DNA of 13,469 nt from the NCBI GenBank assembly GCA_910588015.1, contig CAJUOK010000032.1, positions 1 through 13,469 of the forward strand, written 5' to 3'. This document shows, piece after piece, positions 13,434 through 13,469 of this stretch. The DNA comes from an uncultured Christensenellaceae bacterium. Its GTDB lineage: Bacteria; Bacillota; Clostridia; Christensenellales; UBA3700. Under the pieces are notes generated by a model. The model ran no database searches. It was not told the origin of the DNA and was given only the letters and a program-made list of their open reading frames with translations. Both the position numbers and the translations under genes were made by a program. How positions within the stretch are numbered: position 1 is the stretch's first letter; each line of letters starts with the position of its first letter.

Positions 13434-13469
13434 TCAATAATATTATAGTTCACGATACGTTATTTTGCA

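Overview
The window looks like chromosomal DNA of an endospore-forming, low-to-moderate GC Clostridia-type Firmicute, possibly an uncultured gut lineage. The basis is a clear spoIVA, a 23-codon spoVM, an Asp23/YloU-FakA pair, strong GGAGG-type ribosome binding sites, sigma-A-like promoters and AT-rich intergenic DNA. The standard genetic code fits every gene. I see no rRNA, tRNA or CRISPR.

Left end (1-1149): a small accessory module. A 149-residue protein with two tandem XRE-type helix-turn-helix domains (minus strand) is divergent from a small unknown gene (844-1149). The 89-bp gap between them holds back-to-back sigma-A promoters and repeated half-sites that look like its operator. A second copy of the small gene, about 95% identical in DNA and broken by a 10-nt deletion, lies at 1-240 on the other side of the regulator.

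Core block (1229-6049): the order spoVM(+), rpmB(-), yloU(+), fakA/yloV(+), recG(+) matches Bacillus subtilis, except that the sdaAB-sdaAA pair found there between yloV and recG is absent. spoVM is only 23 codons long and easy to miss. It encodes the amphipathic peptide that anchors SpoIVA to the forespore membrane.

Intergenic 6050-6737: first a cluster of degenerate palindromic repeats sharing a CTACG core, then about 320 bp of AT-rich DNA leading into spoIVA.

Spore-surface block (6738-8945): spoIVA, the coat basement ATPase, then convergent to it a Cys/Asn-rich protein with a C-terminal domain like that of BclA exosporium glycoproteins. With spoVM, the window holds the anchor and scaffold of the spore coat plus a probable outer-layer protein.

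Right end (9102-13469): a lipoprotein made of two diverged repeats, a membrane-anchored HExxH protein of DUF3810 type, a PiT-family transporter, and its DUF47/PhoU-like partner. Two strong hairpin terminators follow. The PiT-DUF47 pair is probably a low-affinity phosphate uptake unit. The jobs of the lipoprotein and the DUF3810 protein are unknown.
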